Source: Lamellibrachia columna
Lineage: Eukaryota; Annelida; Polychaeta; Sabellida; Siboglinidae
Assembly: GCA_963662155.1 (NCBI GenBank)
Contig: OY759261.1
Coordinates: 66,121,071 to 66,185,070 of the forward strand
Direction: 5' to 3'
Length of the DNA: 64,000 bases
Both the position numbers and the translations under genes were made by a program. The notes under the pieces were generated by a model. It saw only the letters and a list, made by a program, of their open reading frames with translations, made no database searches and was not told where the DNA came from. Each line of letters starts with the position of its first letter. Positions within the stretch are counted from its first letter, which is position 1. Positions 1 to 14,352 of this stretch are shown here, piece after piece.

Positions 1-1009
1 TTCAGACATATGGTTTTATACGGACCGCGGTCGCGCTGTCGAAGGCCTTTAACGCCATTAGCATCGGATTTGACTAAACAAAAATAACCCATTTTAGCCA
101 TTTTCGGTGTCATAAATTTCTTTTGAAAAACATGCAGAGTTCATGTGAATTCCTTTCGCCAGTTTCAAGTCTGTAGTCGGCAAACGGGGCCTTCAATGCC
201 AGCCACTTCTATTCACAGCGCGTTTTCATCACATCATGAGGCATTGTCGCAGTCTAGTGCGTCACTCCATAACTAATTCAGTGGTTCTCAGCCCAGTTTG
301 TATAGACAGCGGCTCACTTTCAACATCAAGAAAAAATAGCGGCCCGCAGTTAGACAGACTATGACAGGTAAAAAGCTCGTAGACGACGTGGCCATGGGTG
401 AACCGCCCACGGAAACGACAATGTATGTAGTAGATAGCGACGTTGACAGGGAAATGCCATGGCGCCACGTACCCGCAAATGCACTATCGCCCGTCCCTGG
501 CCTGGGACTACACTCTATGGGCCTGGACCGGGACTGACTGTTAATTTAACAGTTAATCGGGCCGGGCTGGGCCTAGGTCTAGTGTGAATGGGCCTGGTCC
601 TAAATAAAAACCGGCTATTTTCTTATATACATTAGGGAACGCGTACACACGAACGCACGCACACACATGCACGCACGCACAAAATCATATTACCTGGATT
701 GCACATGGCTCATATCACCCAGAAGGCAATCCAGTTCTCAAATGCTCTTCTCTTCTGTGTGCTATGATATTTGTTTTGCTCATTTAAATTCGGGTCTTCC
801 AGTGTGAAATAAAGGGAATTAGCAGGGGGAGAGACAGCCTCACACCCAGTAGTGTATATAACATTCTATGAACAGTAACATGCGCAGGTAGTAGTGGGAG
901 ACAATAGTAGAAGTGGATCCTAATAGACAATTTCACTATTCATCCAGTATTCACGAGAACGTAAACTTTAGACAATGTTCAGATAAATAAACGTAAATAT
1001 ATATATACG

Positions 1010-1068
1010 CACATATATAATATTACATACATATATATATATATAATATAAATAAATATATATATATA

Positions 1069-1124
<56 letters not shown>

Positions 1125-1125
1125 C
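1010..1125. repeat. (TA)n microsatellite
   Basis: Interrupted TA/TATATT tract in the left arm. The right-arm counterpart is about 30990-31150 and is longer. Confidence 0.9.
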
Positions 1126-1454
1126 ACGCACGCACACGCGTACAAACGTACACACCAATGCGCGCACGCACATACATGCATCTACTTCAACTGCAATGGT
1201 TCTTTCTGAAAGCATTGTTAACATATTCACCGCTGCATCGATTCTTTTCACCCACGCACTACTTCGGTGGTATTGTCGGTGGCTGACTCGGCAGTGCTAG
1301 CTACGCACGAACGATCTTGAATGCTTATTTGGACTCATAATTTAAGGTCTCTTTCATCTCAAAAGGCTCATAAATACTAACCCTATTTACTGCATCCTCG
1401 TCAAATGACTATTGATTAGCTTCTTGAACAATGCTCACTTTTACTCAGAGTAAA

Positions 1455-1770
1455 CCGTTTGTGCAACCTTCGTGTAGCTCTAGTCACCAGACGTGAAACT
1501 GTTTGTGCAACCTTCGTGTAGCTCAAGTCACCAGACGTGAAACCGTTTGTGCAACCTTCGTTTAGCTCTAGTCACCAGACGTGAAACTGTTTGTGCAACC
1601 TTCGTGTAGCTCAAGTCACCAGACGTGAAACCGTTTGTGCAACCTTCGTGTAGCTCTAGTCACCAGACGTGAAACTGTTTGTACAACCTTCGTGTAGCTC
1701 AAGTCATCAGACGTGAAACTGTTTGTGCAACCTTCGTGTAGCTCTAGTCACCAGACGTGAAACTGTTGTA
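1455..1770. repeat. 44-bp minisatellite, about 7 copies (left arm)
   Basis: Unit GTTTGTGCAACCTTCGTGTA plus GCTC(A/T)AGTCACCAGACGTGAAAC. It is the short allele of the array at 27880-30665. Confidence 0.93.
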
Positions 1771-1802
1771 GTGCCTGTGTTTTTCTGCTATTTACAAGAG
1801 GG

Positions 1803-1837
1803 ATGCACGCGCACGCACGCACGCACGCACGCACACA

Positions 1838-1912
<75 letters not shown>
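1803..1912. repeat. (CACG)n(CA)n microsatellite
   Basis: A CACG-type tract grades into pure CA. Mirrored at about 27695-27840 as GT/GCGT. Confidence 0.95.
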
Positions 1913-1914
<2 letters not shown>

Positions 1915-2715
1915 TCATGCTAATAATGTATGATACATTGTGTAATGGCTTATTCGGACTGAGATTATTTTAATAGTGATTTTGATCCGTTGATCATTGT
2001 TCTTTTGTCACGACAATGAGTATCGATTTATATAAATATACATCGTCTGGAGTATATACTGTTTTATCTTTTCGATCAAACATGTTACTCTTTTTAACTC
2101 CAATATCTTCCAATGATTGTATAATTTCAACTGCTACATTATATGTACCAGCAGTCTGCCCGGTTTTAATTTGAACGAATTTGAATTGAAATAATTTCAA
2201 GTGGAGTGCGGTGGCTCTGTGGTAGTGCGTCCATAGTGCCGTCTATTGCTTTGTTACATACAATGGCACTACACATTTCGATCTATTTTGTTATTTCACT
2301 TTATTAATAATAAATTAGGAATTTATATCGCCCAGGGTATTCGGGTACAAACCTGCTCAAATGCGCCAGATCCACTTTGTTATGCATCAACTGTGAATTT
2401 CCATCTATAACTGTTCAAAACACTTTAAAGAAAACACTTATCAAAAGAAGATATTAGAACAATTACATAGAACCATAATAGGCGTACTGGAAATTAAGAA
2501 GAAGACTTCTCACACATTATTATCATAGTTAATTGAATGACAATGCAAACTAAAAATGCAGAAATATTAATATGTTTTATCATTGTTTCATGTCAATCGG
2601 AATATCATCACGCTGTTTCTTCCGAAAGACACAGTCACACAGGCAATGCGGGTTTAACGAAATTGCCCTCATGTGTTGTGCCTTCATTGAACAATTAATT
2701 TGTGTGTGTGCGTGC

Positions 2716-2746
<31 letters not shown>

Positions 2747-3232
2747 TGTGTGATTGTGGAAGGAAACTTACACTGAAAATGAAATGAATAAACGCAGTTG
2801 AAGTTATGTGGTATGAATGAGATTATTGACAATAATGTGTTAATGGCATTTGCTGTAATGGCGTTAATGTGAGTAACTGTTATTTTGAATGTATTTCCCT
2901 AGATTTTCACCGCCATTACTCAATCCAATTTTTTCCATACACCCAATACAATAAATGCATCGATATATCACACTGGCAAATATAACTCCTACCCCTTCTT
3001 CATGTCTATATCCTCTTGGGTAAATGAGTGTGCGATTATCCCTGATGATTTTCCCAGCACCCTCACTTCTTACATCACATACCTATGATGTTGATTTTGG
3101 GCATAATGTGCATCTCTTGCTCCAGACTTTCTAGCTTCCCTTCTTGGAATTATGTTCCGGCATTCCTTGCGACAATTTGTATCGTGTCTGTGTTGTGAAC
3201 ATACTAGGTCGTGACATCTTTGTAGACGGGAT

Positions 3233-3655
3233 GGCCTTATGAGGTGGGGACTATCGTACTTACATGCAATGTTGCAATCAATCACCACTTATGAAATGTG
3301 GACTATCGTAGTTACATGCTATGTTGCAATCAGTCACCACTTATGAGATGGGGACTATCGTACTTAAATGCTAAGTTGTAATCAGTCACCACTTATGAGA
3401 TGCTGACTATCGTACTTACATGCTATGTTGCAATCAGTCACCACTTATGAGATGGGGACTATCGTACTTACATGCTATGTTGCAATCAGTCACCACTTAT
3501 GAGATGGGGACTATCGTACTTACATGCTATGTTGCAATCAGTCACCACTTATGAGATGGGGACTATCGTACTTACATGCTATGTTGCAATCAGTCATCAC
3601 TTATGAGATGGGGACTATCGTACTTACATGCTATGTTGCAATCAGTCACCACTTG
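3233..3655. repeat. 52-bp minisatellite, about 8 copies (left arm)
   Basis: Unit contains GAGATGGGGACTATCGTACT and TACATGCTATGTTGCAATCA, in direct tandem with few differences. The last unit abuts the exon 2 acceptor. It marks the inner limit of inverted-repeat homology. Confidence 0.93.
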
Positions 3656-3658
3656 CAG

Positions 3659-3808
3659 GGACCGTCACAAGGACTGCAGTGGAGCTGCGTCTACACTACC
3701 AGCGTGGAGGGAAGTGGTACGGCAAACTCTGGTGTGAGAATGATGGCGGGGAAGAACACAAAGACACGCTGCAGTGTCCCGAGAAAGTGGCCGATGCCAT
3801 CTCGAAGG
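3659..3808 (+). CDS. Mx-like exon 2 (end of dynamin signature)
   Basis: Acceptor TTGCAG precedes and donor GTAAGT follows; entry phase 1, exit phase 1. It begins by completing a Gly codon and continues [11 protein letters not shown], the second half of the dynamin signature. The first half (LPRGTG) ends exon 1 in the inverted copy. The rest ([17 protein letters not shown]) matches the region between switch I and G3 of Mx proteins. The acceptor abuts the last unit of a 52-bp minisatellite. Confidence 0.88.
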
Positions 3809-4197
3809 GTAAGTTTGTCAATCAGCTACTTCTGTTTAATAACCGTGCGAGAATCAAACTCCTATGTCCTGTTACGATGTGTTACGTTGGTTGTGTGTGT
3901 CTAGAGCAGAAACATGGCTGGTCAGAAAGACAGAATAATGTATGTCCGCCGCAAAACTAAAATCAAATCATCAAATAAAATTTAGTTTGACACCTTTTTG
4001 ACATGCATATCTCTAAAAATAGAACCAGGGGTGTTTAAAATAATAATAATAAATTAATTAAAAGACATTATATTACTGAATACAAGATGAATAAGTATTA
4101 CAATACAGGCATTGCATAAGATAACACAATAAAAGTAAGCATTAGGATAATGTATGTATATATGTATATGTATAGACATATCAAGTGCACACATACA

Positions 4198-4294
<97 letters not shown>

Positions 4295-4318
4295 GCCTAT
4301 AAATATATATAAAAGTGC

Positions 4319-4349
<31 letters not shown>

Positions 4350-7300
4350 GTTTAAACAGTTTAAACGGAATTTAAACGGAATTCGCTACACCACAGGTAG
4401 CCAGTGCAGCTATCGTAGTGCCGCAGTCATGGTGTGTTGGTCACGTCGACGTAGGCAGAGGACGACACGCGCAGCTGATCGATGGACCATCTTGAGTTGA
4501 CGCAGAAAGTTTCCAGTAATGCCGTACAGGGCCGCGTTTCCAAAGTTGAGTCTCGACGTGACAAGCGCCTTGCACGTTCTGAGCGGCAGTGATGATCGTA
4601 TTCGCGCTATGCCACGTTGTTGGGCGTAGGCAGTCCGGCAGGTACAGCTAACGTGTGAGGCCATCGACATCGTGGAGTCGAGCTGTACGCCAAGGTCACG
4701 TATATTGGCTGTTATATCCGTAGATGTCGATGGGAAGAGGATGTGGTTATGGAACACAGCAGTTGTTCGGTGCTGAGAACAGTATCGCCTCTGACTTCGT
4801 CTCGATTAGAGGTAGGTAGCGCGATGCCAGCCATACTTTCACGTCAATAACACAACGGGATATCCGGTCGGCGGTAGACGCAGAATCATTACGCGGAAAG
4901 TCGCAATACAGCTGGGTATCATCTGCGTAGATGTCATAGCGAAATCCGTGCTTCGAGAAGACGTCTGAAAGACCTGTCCAGTAGACAGAAAAGAGAAGGG
5001 GGCCCAAAACACAGCCCTGTGGAACTCCATGACGCAGTTCGATTTTGCAGAAAACGTGACCGTCAACACTGACGCACTGTGTTCGGTCGGTGAGGTAGGA
5101 AGCAAGCCAGCAAAGTGCGTCGCCTCGCACGCCGATTCGGTCTAATTCTGCGAGAAGGTAGTGGTCGATCGTATCGAACACAGCGCTGAATTCAAGCAGT
5201 ACTACGTGATTACGAGCATCCATTAAACGCAGTATACCGTCCTGAATACATACAATCGCTGTCTCAACACAGTGTGACGGGCGGTAGGCGCTCTGAAAAG
5301 GATTTCCCATACTATTGTGTAGATGCAAACGCAGTTGGGCAGAACGTGGCGTTCAAGTAACTTGGATGCATACGGAAGGTCCGAGATAGGTCGGTAGCTA
5401 ACGTAGTCGTTTCAAAAGAGGAGTGATGACAGCGTGCTTTAGGCGTGCCGCAACAGTGGAAGACTCGCAAGAGAGGTTGGTGACGTTCCTGAGGATCAGC
5501 GCTAAGATGGAGGTATTTGTCTTCTCCGAGCGACGCCGGTTGAAACGCAAGCAGAGGGGAAGAAACAATATAAAAATATTATGGTTGCGCGTTATCGACA
5601 TTAGCTGCCGGACGCTGGATTTGGCTGCGGATCGAGTTGATCTTGTTGGCGATGTGACAAGCGAAACTGTCCGCAACAAAATCAGGGCCACTAGTGTCCT
5701 TAGGAAGATGGTTCCTGCATTTACGACCGAGAACGTGATTCGCAATACGAAATATGTTCTGAAGGCTGGCTAGTTGAATGAGACATCGAAACACCATACA
5801 ATTGTAGAAACCACAACTTATAGACTATTCAGTTAATACAACGTCGTCGAGTGCTGGAAACAACTAGAAACTTGACAGATGAAGCGGGGCAAAGTTGGGA
5901 GTGGTCAACAGTGAATGATGCTCTGAAAAGAACTCCGACACCGCCGCCATGAAGGTTACTTCGAGCAACGTGCTCAAAGAGAGAGCCGCAGGGCGTGACG
6001 GCGGAAACAGCTACTGTGGCCTCGCTGGATAGCCACGTCTCGGTGATACTGCTTCTTCAAAGTTGTCGTTTATTCCCATGGGTATCGTCTTGCAGAAGAT
6101 CTTTCCTGGGATGGGTAGCAGGCTTATTACTCGGTAGTTGGAGGGTGTTAACTTGCATCCTTTCTTGTGCAATTGGTTGATCAGATCTCTGCACCAATAT
6201 GCTGGTAACGTTTCCCGATGCCAAGCTGCCTTACATATTTTCAGGAGCAGTAGTAACACTAGAATAATATAAATAAATATACCCCACAGCGACTGTGTTC
6301 CTGGCTGGAGAGACTGGGATCAGTGACCATGCCATCATCATTGACATCTGGGCACCCAACGTCCCTGATCTCACCTTGATTGATCTTCCTGGTCTCGTCG
6401 AGATGCCGATGGAGGGACAGCCGGAGGACATTTGTGAGAAAGTGAGTGATCCAAATGTTGTAGATTATATTATTAGTGGCATATTAGTAATCTGAACGAT
6501 TGATGTACCAACATTCTGGCTGTTGCAACACGTGCTACTGTTTCAGTTGATAGATAACATATTTATATTGTTCCTTGTAAATAGTTATATGTGTTCATAT
6601 AATAAATGCATTATTTTAAAATTATTAACTTGTATGCATGGCATGACATATTGAGATGTAGTGGTTTCAGTTTGTATAACAAATGGCTAACAAAGCAGCA
6701 TATGTTACGTTTACCCCCAAGCTGTTTCATAAGGCTAGAACTAAATCCCAAACCCTATTGTCGAATCCAGAAGAAACGGGAAGAAACTATTTCGTCTCAA
6801 GATGAAAGAAACCAGGAAAACCATCTCGTACAACGACTTTCGGAAGATACGTCACAATCCCGCATGGATGTATGTAAATATTCTTGTAAATGTGAGCACT
6901 TGGTGTTTTTAGATTGAAAAGTTAGTCGTTAGTTACATCAACAAAGTGGAGGCGCTGATACTGGTCGTTGTAGCGGGTAACTCTGAGATTGCCACCTCGA
7001 AGGCGCTGAAATTAGCCAAGATAGCAGATCCGGAAGGCAGCCGGACTATTGGTAAGTAAACAACAGTAAATGTGGTGTCATTGGTGGTTATGAATTTGTG
7101 GTAATATACATTTACTGGTATATTCACTGTAGTGTCATACATACGAAGGTATCCTCGAATTGATAAATAAACATGCACACCATTATGATTATATACGTTA
7201 TGATTATATACATTATGATTAAATACATTATGCTACGCTTTTAAAATCAGTTGTTCACCTCCACTCATTATACACGCACGCCCGCACGCACTGAGGAAAG

Positions 7301-7411
7301 CACGAACGCACGCAGCCCCTCCCCCCCACACACAGACACACACACACACAACACACACAAACACACACACGCGCGCGCGCACACACACACACGCGCGCGC
7401 GCGCACGCACG

Positions 7412-7443
<32 letters not shown>

Positions 7444-7445
7444 CA

Positions 7446-7508
<63 letters not shown>

Positions 7509-10500
7509 CATCGTCTTTTCCCAGGTGTAATCACCAAGGTCGACATGGCCGCCAGAGGTACGGAGCATGACATCATGCGTATGGTGTCTGAACCTGAAAA
7601 ATATAAAATAGAGAAAGGGTTTGTCCTCGTCAAACTGCGGTCCCAAGAAGACATCAACAATCAGGTGTCGCTCACGCAGGCTGTCGAAAACGAAAGGCGC
7701 TATTTCAACGACCAATCGCCGTACAGGTGCGTGAAATCATAGGCTTAAATAAGAATAGTTATGCGTTCTCTTTCTACAATTCCCCAGTTGGTCTACACAC
7801 TAATCATCCTCTCTATAATTATAACAACACAACTGGGACAAGCTGCGGCAAAGCTGATGTAAGTTCACCACCCTGTAGAAGTGTGTTCACCACCTTATAG
7901 AAGTATATTCACCATACCATAGAAGTATATTCACCACCCTATAGAAGTGTATTCACCACCCTATAGAAGTGTATTCACCACCCGATAGAAGTGTATTCAC
8001 CACCCTATAGAAGTATATTCACCACTCTATAGAAGTATATTCACCACCTTATAGAAGTGTATTCACAACCATATAGAAGTGTATTCACCACCCTATAGAA
8101 GTGTATTCACCACCCTATAGAAGAATATTCGCCACCCTATTGAAGTGTATTCACCACCCTACAGAAGTGTATTCACCACCCTATAGAAGTGTATTCACCA
8201 CCCTATAGAAGTGTATTCACCACACTATAGAAGTATATTCACCACCCTATAGAAGTGCATTCACCACTCTATAGAAGTGTATTCACCACCCTATAGAAGT
8301 ATATTCACCACCCTATAGAAGTGTATTCACCACCCTATAGAAGTGTATTCACCACCCTATAGAAGTGTATTCACCACCCTATAGAAGTGTATTCACCACC
8401 CTATAGAAGTTTATTCACCACCCTATAGAAGTGTATTCACCACCCTATATAAGTGTATTCACCACCCAATAGAAGTGTATTCACCACCCAATAGAAGTAT
8501 ATTCACCACCCTATAGAAGTGTATTCTTCACCCAATAGAAGTGTATTCACCACCCTATAGAAGTGTATTCACCACCCTATAGAAATGTATTCACCATCCT
8601 ATAGAAGTGTATTCATCATCCTATAGAAGTGTATTCACCATCATATAGAAGTGTATTCACCACCGTATAGAAGTGTATTCACCACCTAATAGAAGTGTAT
8701 TCACCACCCTATAGAAGTGTATTCACCACCCTATAGAAGTGTATTCACCACCCTATAGAAGTGTATTCACCACCCTATAGAAGTGTATTCACCACCCTAT
8801 AGAAGTGTATTCACCACCCTATAGAAGTGTATTCACCACCCTATAGAAGTGTATTCACCACCCTATAGAAGTGTATTCACCACCCTATAGAAGTGTATTC
8901 ACCACCCTATAGAAGTGTATTCACCACCCTATAGAAGTGTATTCACCACCCTGTAGAAGTCCACCTACTCTACTACTTCGCTTGTTGGTGGCTCAGCTGT
9001 ATATCTCGCTACCGATGGCTGGCGGGACGTCTGTCGCAGGCACCGCAGTGTCCGGCCAGAGGCCGCGACGATGCATCTCCAGCATGCACCGCAGTGTCGT
9101 CTCGCAGCTGCTTCAAGACGTCCCCTTCCATCTTGTGGAGATCATTATACAAATATTATTTAAATCTGTGTTGAAAATATTCATTTGTTGTTGTCTCTAG
9201 AAACAATAAACTGAAATTAAGTGATGAGATGTTCTTTTAAATGTATTCAATACTTAAATGTACAATCATCTTAACGTACGTAAACGTGGATTAGTACACT
9301 GCATGTTTCCATTTATAGGGCATTGCCACAAACGACTTTGGGAACGAGCAACCTGTCAAACAAACTGACGTGGGAACTGGTCGAACGAATCAAAGTGAGA
9401 CACGGTTATGGTTTTTTTTACACAACATGCAGCTGAACAACCCAATCGTTGTTTTGATTAGTTATCGATTGGAAACTACGACCGATGACCAACCGAGCGA
9501 AATTCACTTAAATAGCTGAACTAGTGTGCAAGATTCAGTCATGTTACGTAAGATGTATTATTTTAGGGACGTGCATGACTACCTGTTAGAAACAAAAGCA
9601 TGACGTGGTAATGTTATAGTGGTTTCTTTGGAGGACGGAAATACTAATTCGAACGCCTTTTATTGTTGCCTAAGCTGGCAAGAATAAATGTTTGAAACAT
9701 CAGGACAAGTGTCACAGAGACGTCTTTTATTGTTGCCTATGCTGGCAAGAATAATTGTTTGAAACATCAGGACAAGTGTCACAGAGACATGTTTTATTGT
9801 TGCCTATGCTGGCAAGAATAAATGTTTGAAACATCAGGACAAGTGTCACAGAGACATGTTTTATTGTTGCCTATGCTGGCACGAATAAATGTTTGAAACA
9901 TCAGGACAAGTATCAAAGAAACATATTTTATTGTTACCTATGCTGGCAAGAATAAATGTTTGAAACATCAGGACAAGTGTCACAGAGAAATCTGATTTTG
10001 TGTTATTTTCGTAGACGGTGATTCCCTCCCTGAAAGAAGAGACGAAGATGAAAATGAAAGACACAGAAGCAGAATTGAATAGAATGGGCGACGGCATACC
10101 GAAGGACGGTGATGAACAACGAAAGTTCATTGCGCGGGTTGTTACATTTTTCGAATTTCACGCATCGTCTAAAATGCATACATTATTAACAATATTCCTA
10201 CGATTAAAGGGTTCAAGAAGCACCCCATTTCTCACTTTTGTGTCAAGTATAAAAAAATATATTGATAATTTTAATTTCTTTTGAATTTATGGATATATGG
10301 TAGCGCTTTATATACAATTTACTAACAGTTATAGACAACATTCAATCGGGCTTGATATATACATACTAAATCACGGAAACCTGTAATAATCCCCACATTA
10401 GTTTACTTGTGTGAATTTGTGTGAATTTAGTATTTTACATCCCCTTATACCTGCAGCATTTATATCGTCATTCAAATTCCCACGGCATGCAATTGTTGTC

Positions 10501-12353
10501 ATAATAACACGATAATTGCACAGATAACTGTTTGCTGTCTTCGTCGTTACAGATGTTCCTCGATTTTACAAAGAAGATGACACGAATCTGCGACGGTTTG
10601 TACGATCAGGACGACCCGGCGGAAATGCGATTGTTACTGCAGACGAGGCTAGTCATGGAAGAGTTCGCAGAATCTGTCAACATACTTATGCCAGGTATAC
10701 GCAGTAGTAACCCTATCATATATATGTTACAATGCTAAATGTCATTGTTAGTTAAATATAACGTACCATAGCATTAAATATCATGTCCCAAATCCCAGTG
10801 ACTCATGACACATCTTAGTGCTGACACCTGGCGACTATACTGTATATTCAGGAATGAATGAAAGTGGCCAATTGTGTACTTATGAAATGCATGGACATTA
10901 TAGGGTTAACACATGCGGGCGTTGTAGCTTAGTCATTAAAACGTAGGAAGTTGGAATATCATATCAGTACCATGTCAGTATCATGCCAGTATCATGTCAG
11001 TACAATGCCAATGTCATGCCAATATCACGCTAGTGTAATGGTTCTATCATGCCAGTATCATGCTAGTAACATGCCGGTATCATGCCGGTACCATGCCAAT
11101 GTCAAACCAGTTTCATGTCAGTGTCAGGCCATTATCATGCAGTACCATATCAGTATCATATCAGTACCATGTCAGTATCATGTCAGTACCATGTCAGTAT
11201 CATGCTAGTATCAAGTATCCTGTCAGTGATGGCGAGTACGAATCCAGTATGATGATAGTTGTTCACGCTGTCCTAATGTATTATATTTACAACATGTGTC
11301 ATGCCAGTATCATGCTAATGTCATGCCAGTGCCATGCCAGTACCATGTCAACATCACGCCAGTACATGTCAGTATCATGCCGGGACCATGCCAGTATCAA
11401 GTGTCCTATGAGTGCTCGTGAGTACGAATGCGGTCTGATGACAATTGTTCACGTTGTACTAATATATCGACTTCAATTAATTATCTTTGAAATATATTTT
11501 TGCGTTCTGTTTCCACACAAATTTTACATAAAAACACAAGAGATGCAAGTATTTCCCCGTGTGATGCCACTGGGGGGGTCTGATTGTAAAACATTCTGTG
11601 CAGCTGCCAGTGACAAGGACTTGGTTGAGAGAGTGGCTCATGAGATCCGCACACAGCGAGGGGAGGAACTGCCTCACTTCCTGCCGTACCGCGCATGTCA
11701 AGTGGTCGTCTCCAGTCTACTCAAGGCATGTGTCGTCTTCTTCTTCTTTCTGTACAGCTCGTCCAACGCTGGTCACCTAAGAAGAAAGATATTTCTAAGC
11801 ATCTCTACTGATCATTATATGTGTGTCCCGTCCTCCTATTGACTAGATGCCTCTAGCATTCTCCGATTTGGTCGATTCTGACGACAGAGCATACACGCAC
11901 GCACGCACGCACGCACGCACGCACACGGCTGTCGTAGACACACATTAACACGAAGAGCTATAATTAAGGAATTCAGGTAAGAAAAATACCACGCTTTGCC
12001 GGTGGAAATAGAACATGACCATCAATAAAATGTAAACAAAATTATTATCTAGATGTAAGTATGGACTGTGTATTTCAGGATATTGGCAAGGTAATCAGCA
12101 TCGGTGTGGTGTTACTGTCAGAAAGAATATTATTATATTTATGGAAATGCAACTGACAAAACCGTATCCTTGTCTGAACGTCTATATATTGAAATTCATT
12201 TAAACTTATATTTAATATTTCGTTGAAGGAATACACAGTACCTGCCCGATGTTGCCTCGACGGTTTCAACGTCATCGTTGATCACTTTCTAAGGAGACTC
12301 ACTGAGCAGTACTTTGCCTACTTTCCTCGTATGGAGAACGAGATCAAGGTTGG

Positions 12354-12449
<96 letters not shown>

Positions 12450-14273
12450 GTGCGTGCGTGCGTGCGTGCGTGCGAGCGTGCGTGCGTGCGTGCGTGCATG
12501 CTGCGTGCTTGCGTGCGTGCGTGCGTGCGTGCGTGCGTACCTGAGTTTGCCCGTCAATGCGTGCGCCTCAATATGTGATACATCTAACAGAATAGAGATA
12601 ACGTGTGCAATATGACAAGTTGATTTAATGACTATGAATGTATAATTTTTTCATATCCATAGACCCATACATCTGTAAAATAACTTAGTTGACTAACTAA
12701 TTCGTAGAATGAAAGATAGAGACAAGTCTGTAAACCGTTATTCCATCTGCTTCAGCTCGTCATTGACGACTTGAGGACGACGGCATTTGATGTGTGCGAG
12801 GCGGCCATCAAAGATATATTCGAAATCGAGTACATGGTCATCATTCCCGACAAGCTCTTCTTCAAGATGGAGGCGAATGGTACGCCTTAAATTATTTATG
12901 TCACCGCACGCGTCTGTAGCAAATCCACATTGTTTTAATCAATCTTTCCAAACAAATTATAATATATAATGTATATTTGCAAAACAGTTATAATAACAAT
13001 ACCAGTATGAAATTATTGAAAACTGTTAAATCAATTATCACGGACGTTAGTGTATCAATGACAAATTTGTAAAATATGCAATAAATATTTCGTTTTCGTC
13101 CTGCACTACATATATAATTTTTCATTTGATGTAACCAATGTTTTCAACCTACTGCATCAAGAAATGGTCTCCTTCTTACTAATATCCATCTCTGTTTCCT
13201 AGTAAGGGTTCGTTGGTAAGTAAGTCAGTTGTTATAGTTTGACTTCCTGCTTCTATTATAAAACCCAACTCTTGGATTCTCGCCAGATGCGCATCCACTG
13301 TCCGGTCTATCAATGGACGAGCTCATCCAATTCATAATGGATGACAGGGGTTAGACTATTTCCCCGTCTGTTTATATCCACGTCCATATGTGATAGCAGC
13401 AATTGCTATATACATAGTAATCAACTATTTTCAAAATACTTCCATGTTCTTTTGGCAGAAATATTGTTATAATTATTACGTTCTTTTATGCAAACATGTC
13501 TACAAAATGGTTTCTCTTTCACGAAGACAAGTTTGTTTGGCCTTCTTGACAACGATGTAATGAAAAGACATATAATCGTAATTTCCCCGTTTCCCGATAC
13601 GCCTTTCTCCTTTTATTAAATCTTGTCTTGTCTTGGTTAGCTAGGTCAATTTTGAAAGTTGACAAGTCACAACCTACTCATTTTTGTGCGCACGATCATC
13701 CAGTAAAATCGGCAGATGTCTTCGGATATAGGGTGAGATCTGTAGTGGACTGCTAGTCATCAATGCATCTTATACATTTCAGATTCCTCATGGATGTCTT
13801 GTTTGACGAAACTAGCTAATTGATCATCGGCAGAATCGTGAACCTTACGGATAAAAGTCCAATTTGCCATTATCACATTCCGTCACCCCTGGCCGCTTTC
13901 CGTTCGTGTGGATTGATTCAGATCACGTGCTACTTGAAATGTAATCTGACAGTGCTGTTACAACTCTTTACGAATCATGATACTGATCAGCGATATTACA
14001 CATTTGAGTAAAGAAGGAGTCTCTCTGCAAACAAATGACTAAAGCTGGTGTGCTGTACGAGATTATATCGTGTAACAATTATAGTTTGCTACAATCACAC
14101 ATGTGATGCATGTGGTTTATTTGCCAGAAACCGGAGACAAAAAAGCTCCAGTTAAAGACAAGGAATTCCAAGGTTCTGACTTCACTATCCGACAGATTGT
14201 AATCTACTTCAAGGTAGGAAGGAGTTATTGCTGTCATGTAAGGATGTGTGCAAGTGTGTGTGTGTGTGTTTGT

Positions 14274-14352
<79 letters not shown>

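Larger units (their letters stand above)
1..3657. repeat. Left arm of large inverted repeat (Mx intron 1)
   Basis: Almost the whole stretch reappears in reverse complement between about 26.0 and 32.16 kb, at high identity by eye, with the same order of landmarks: unique ends, TA tract, 44-bp minisatellite, CA/CACG tract, unique 1.9-3.2 kb, 52-bp minisatellite. The arm presumably continues left of position 1. Its right edge is the 52-bp minisatellite that touches Mx-like exon 2. Confidence 0.92.

Noticed and set aside
1455..1770. CRISPR-like array of regular repeats
   Set aside because: The units are contiguous with no unique spacers and the genome is eukaryotic. They are minisatellites.
3524..3960. 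Open frames of 110-126 codons crossing the 52-bp array into exon 2
   Set aside because: The in-frame coding part is only exon 2. The upstream portion is minisatellite, and a strong acceptor sits at 3658.
5423..5773. 116-codon plus-strand frame
   Set aside because: It is the reverse strand of a LINE RT fragment.
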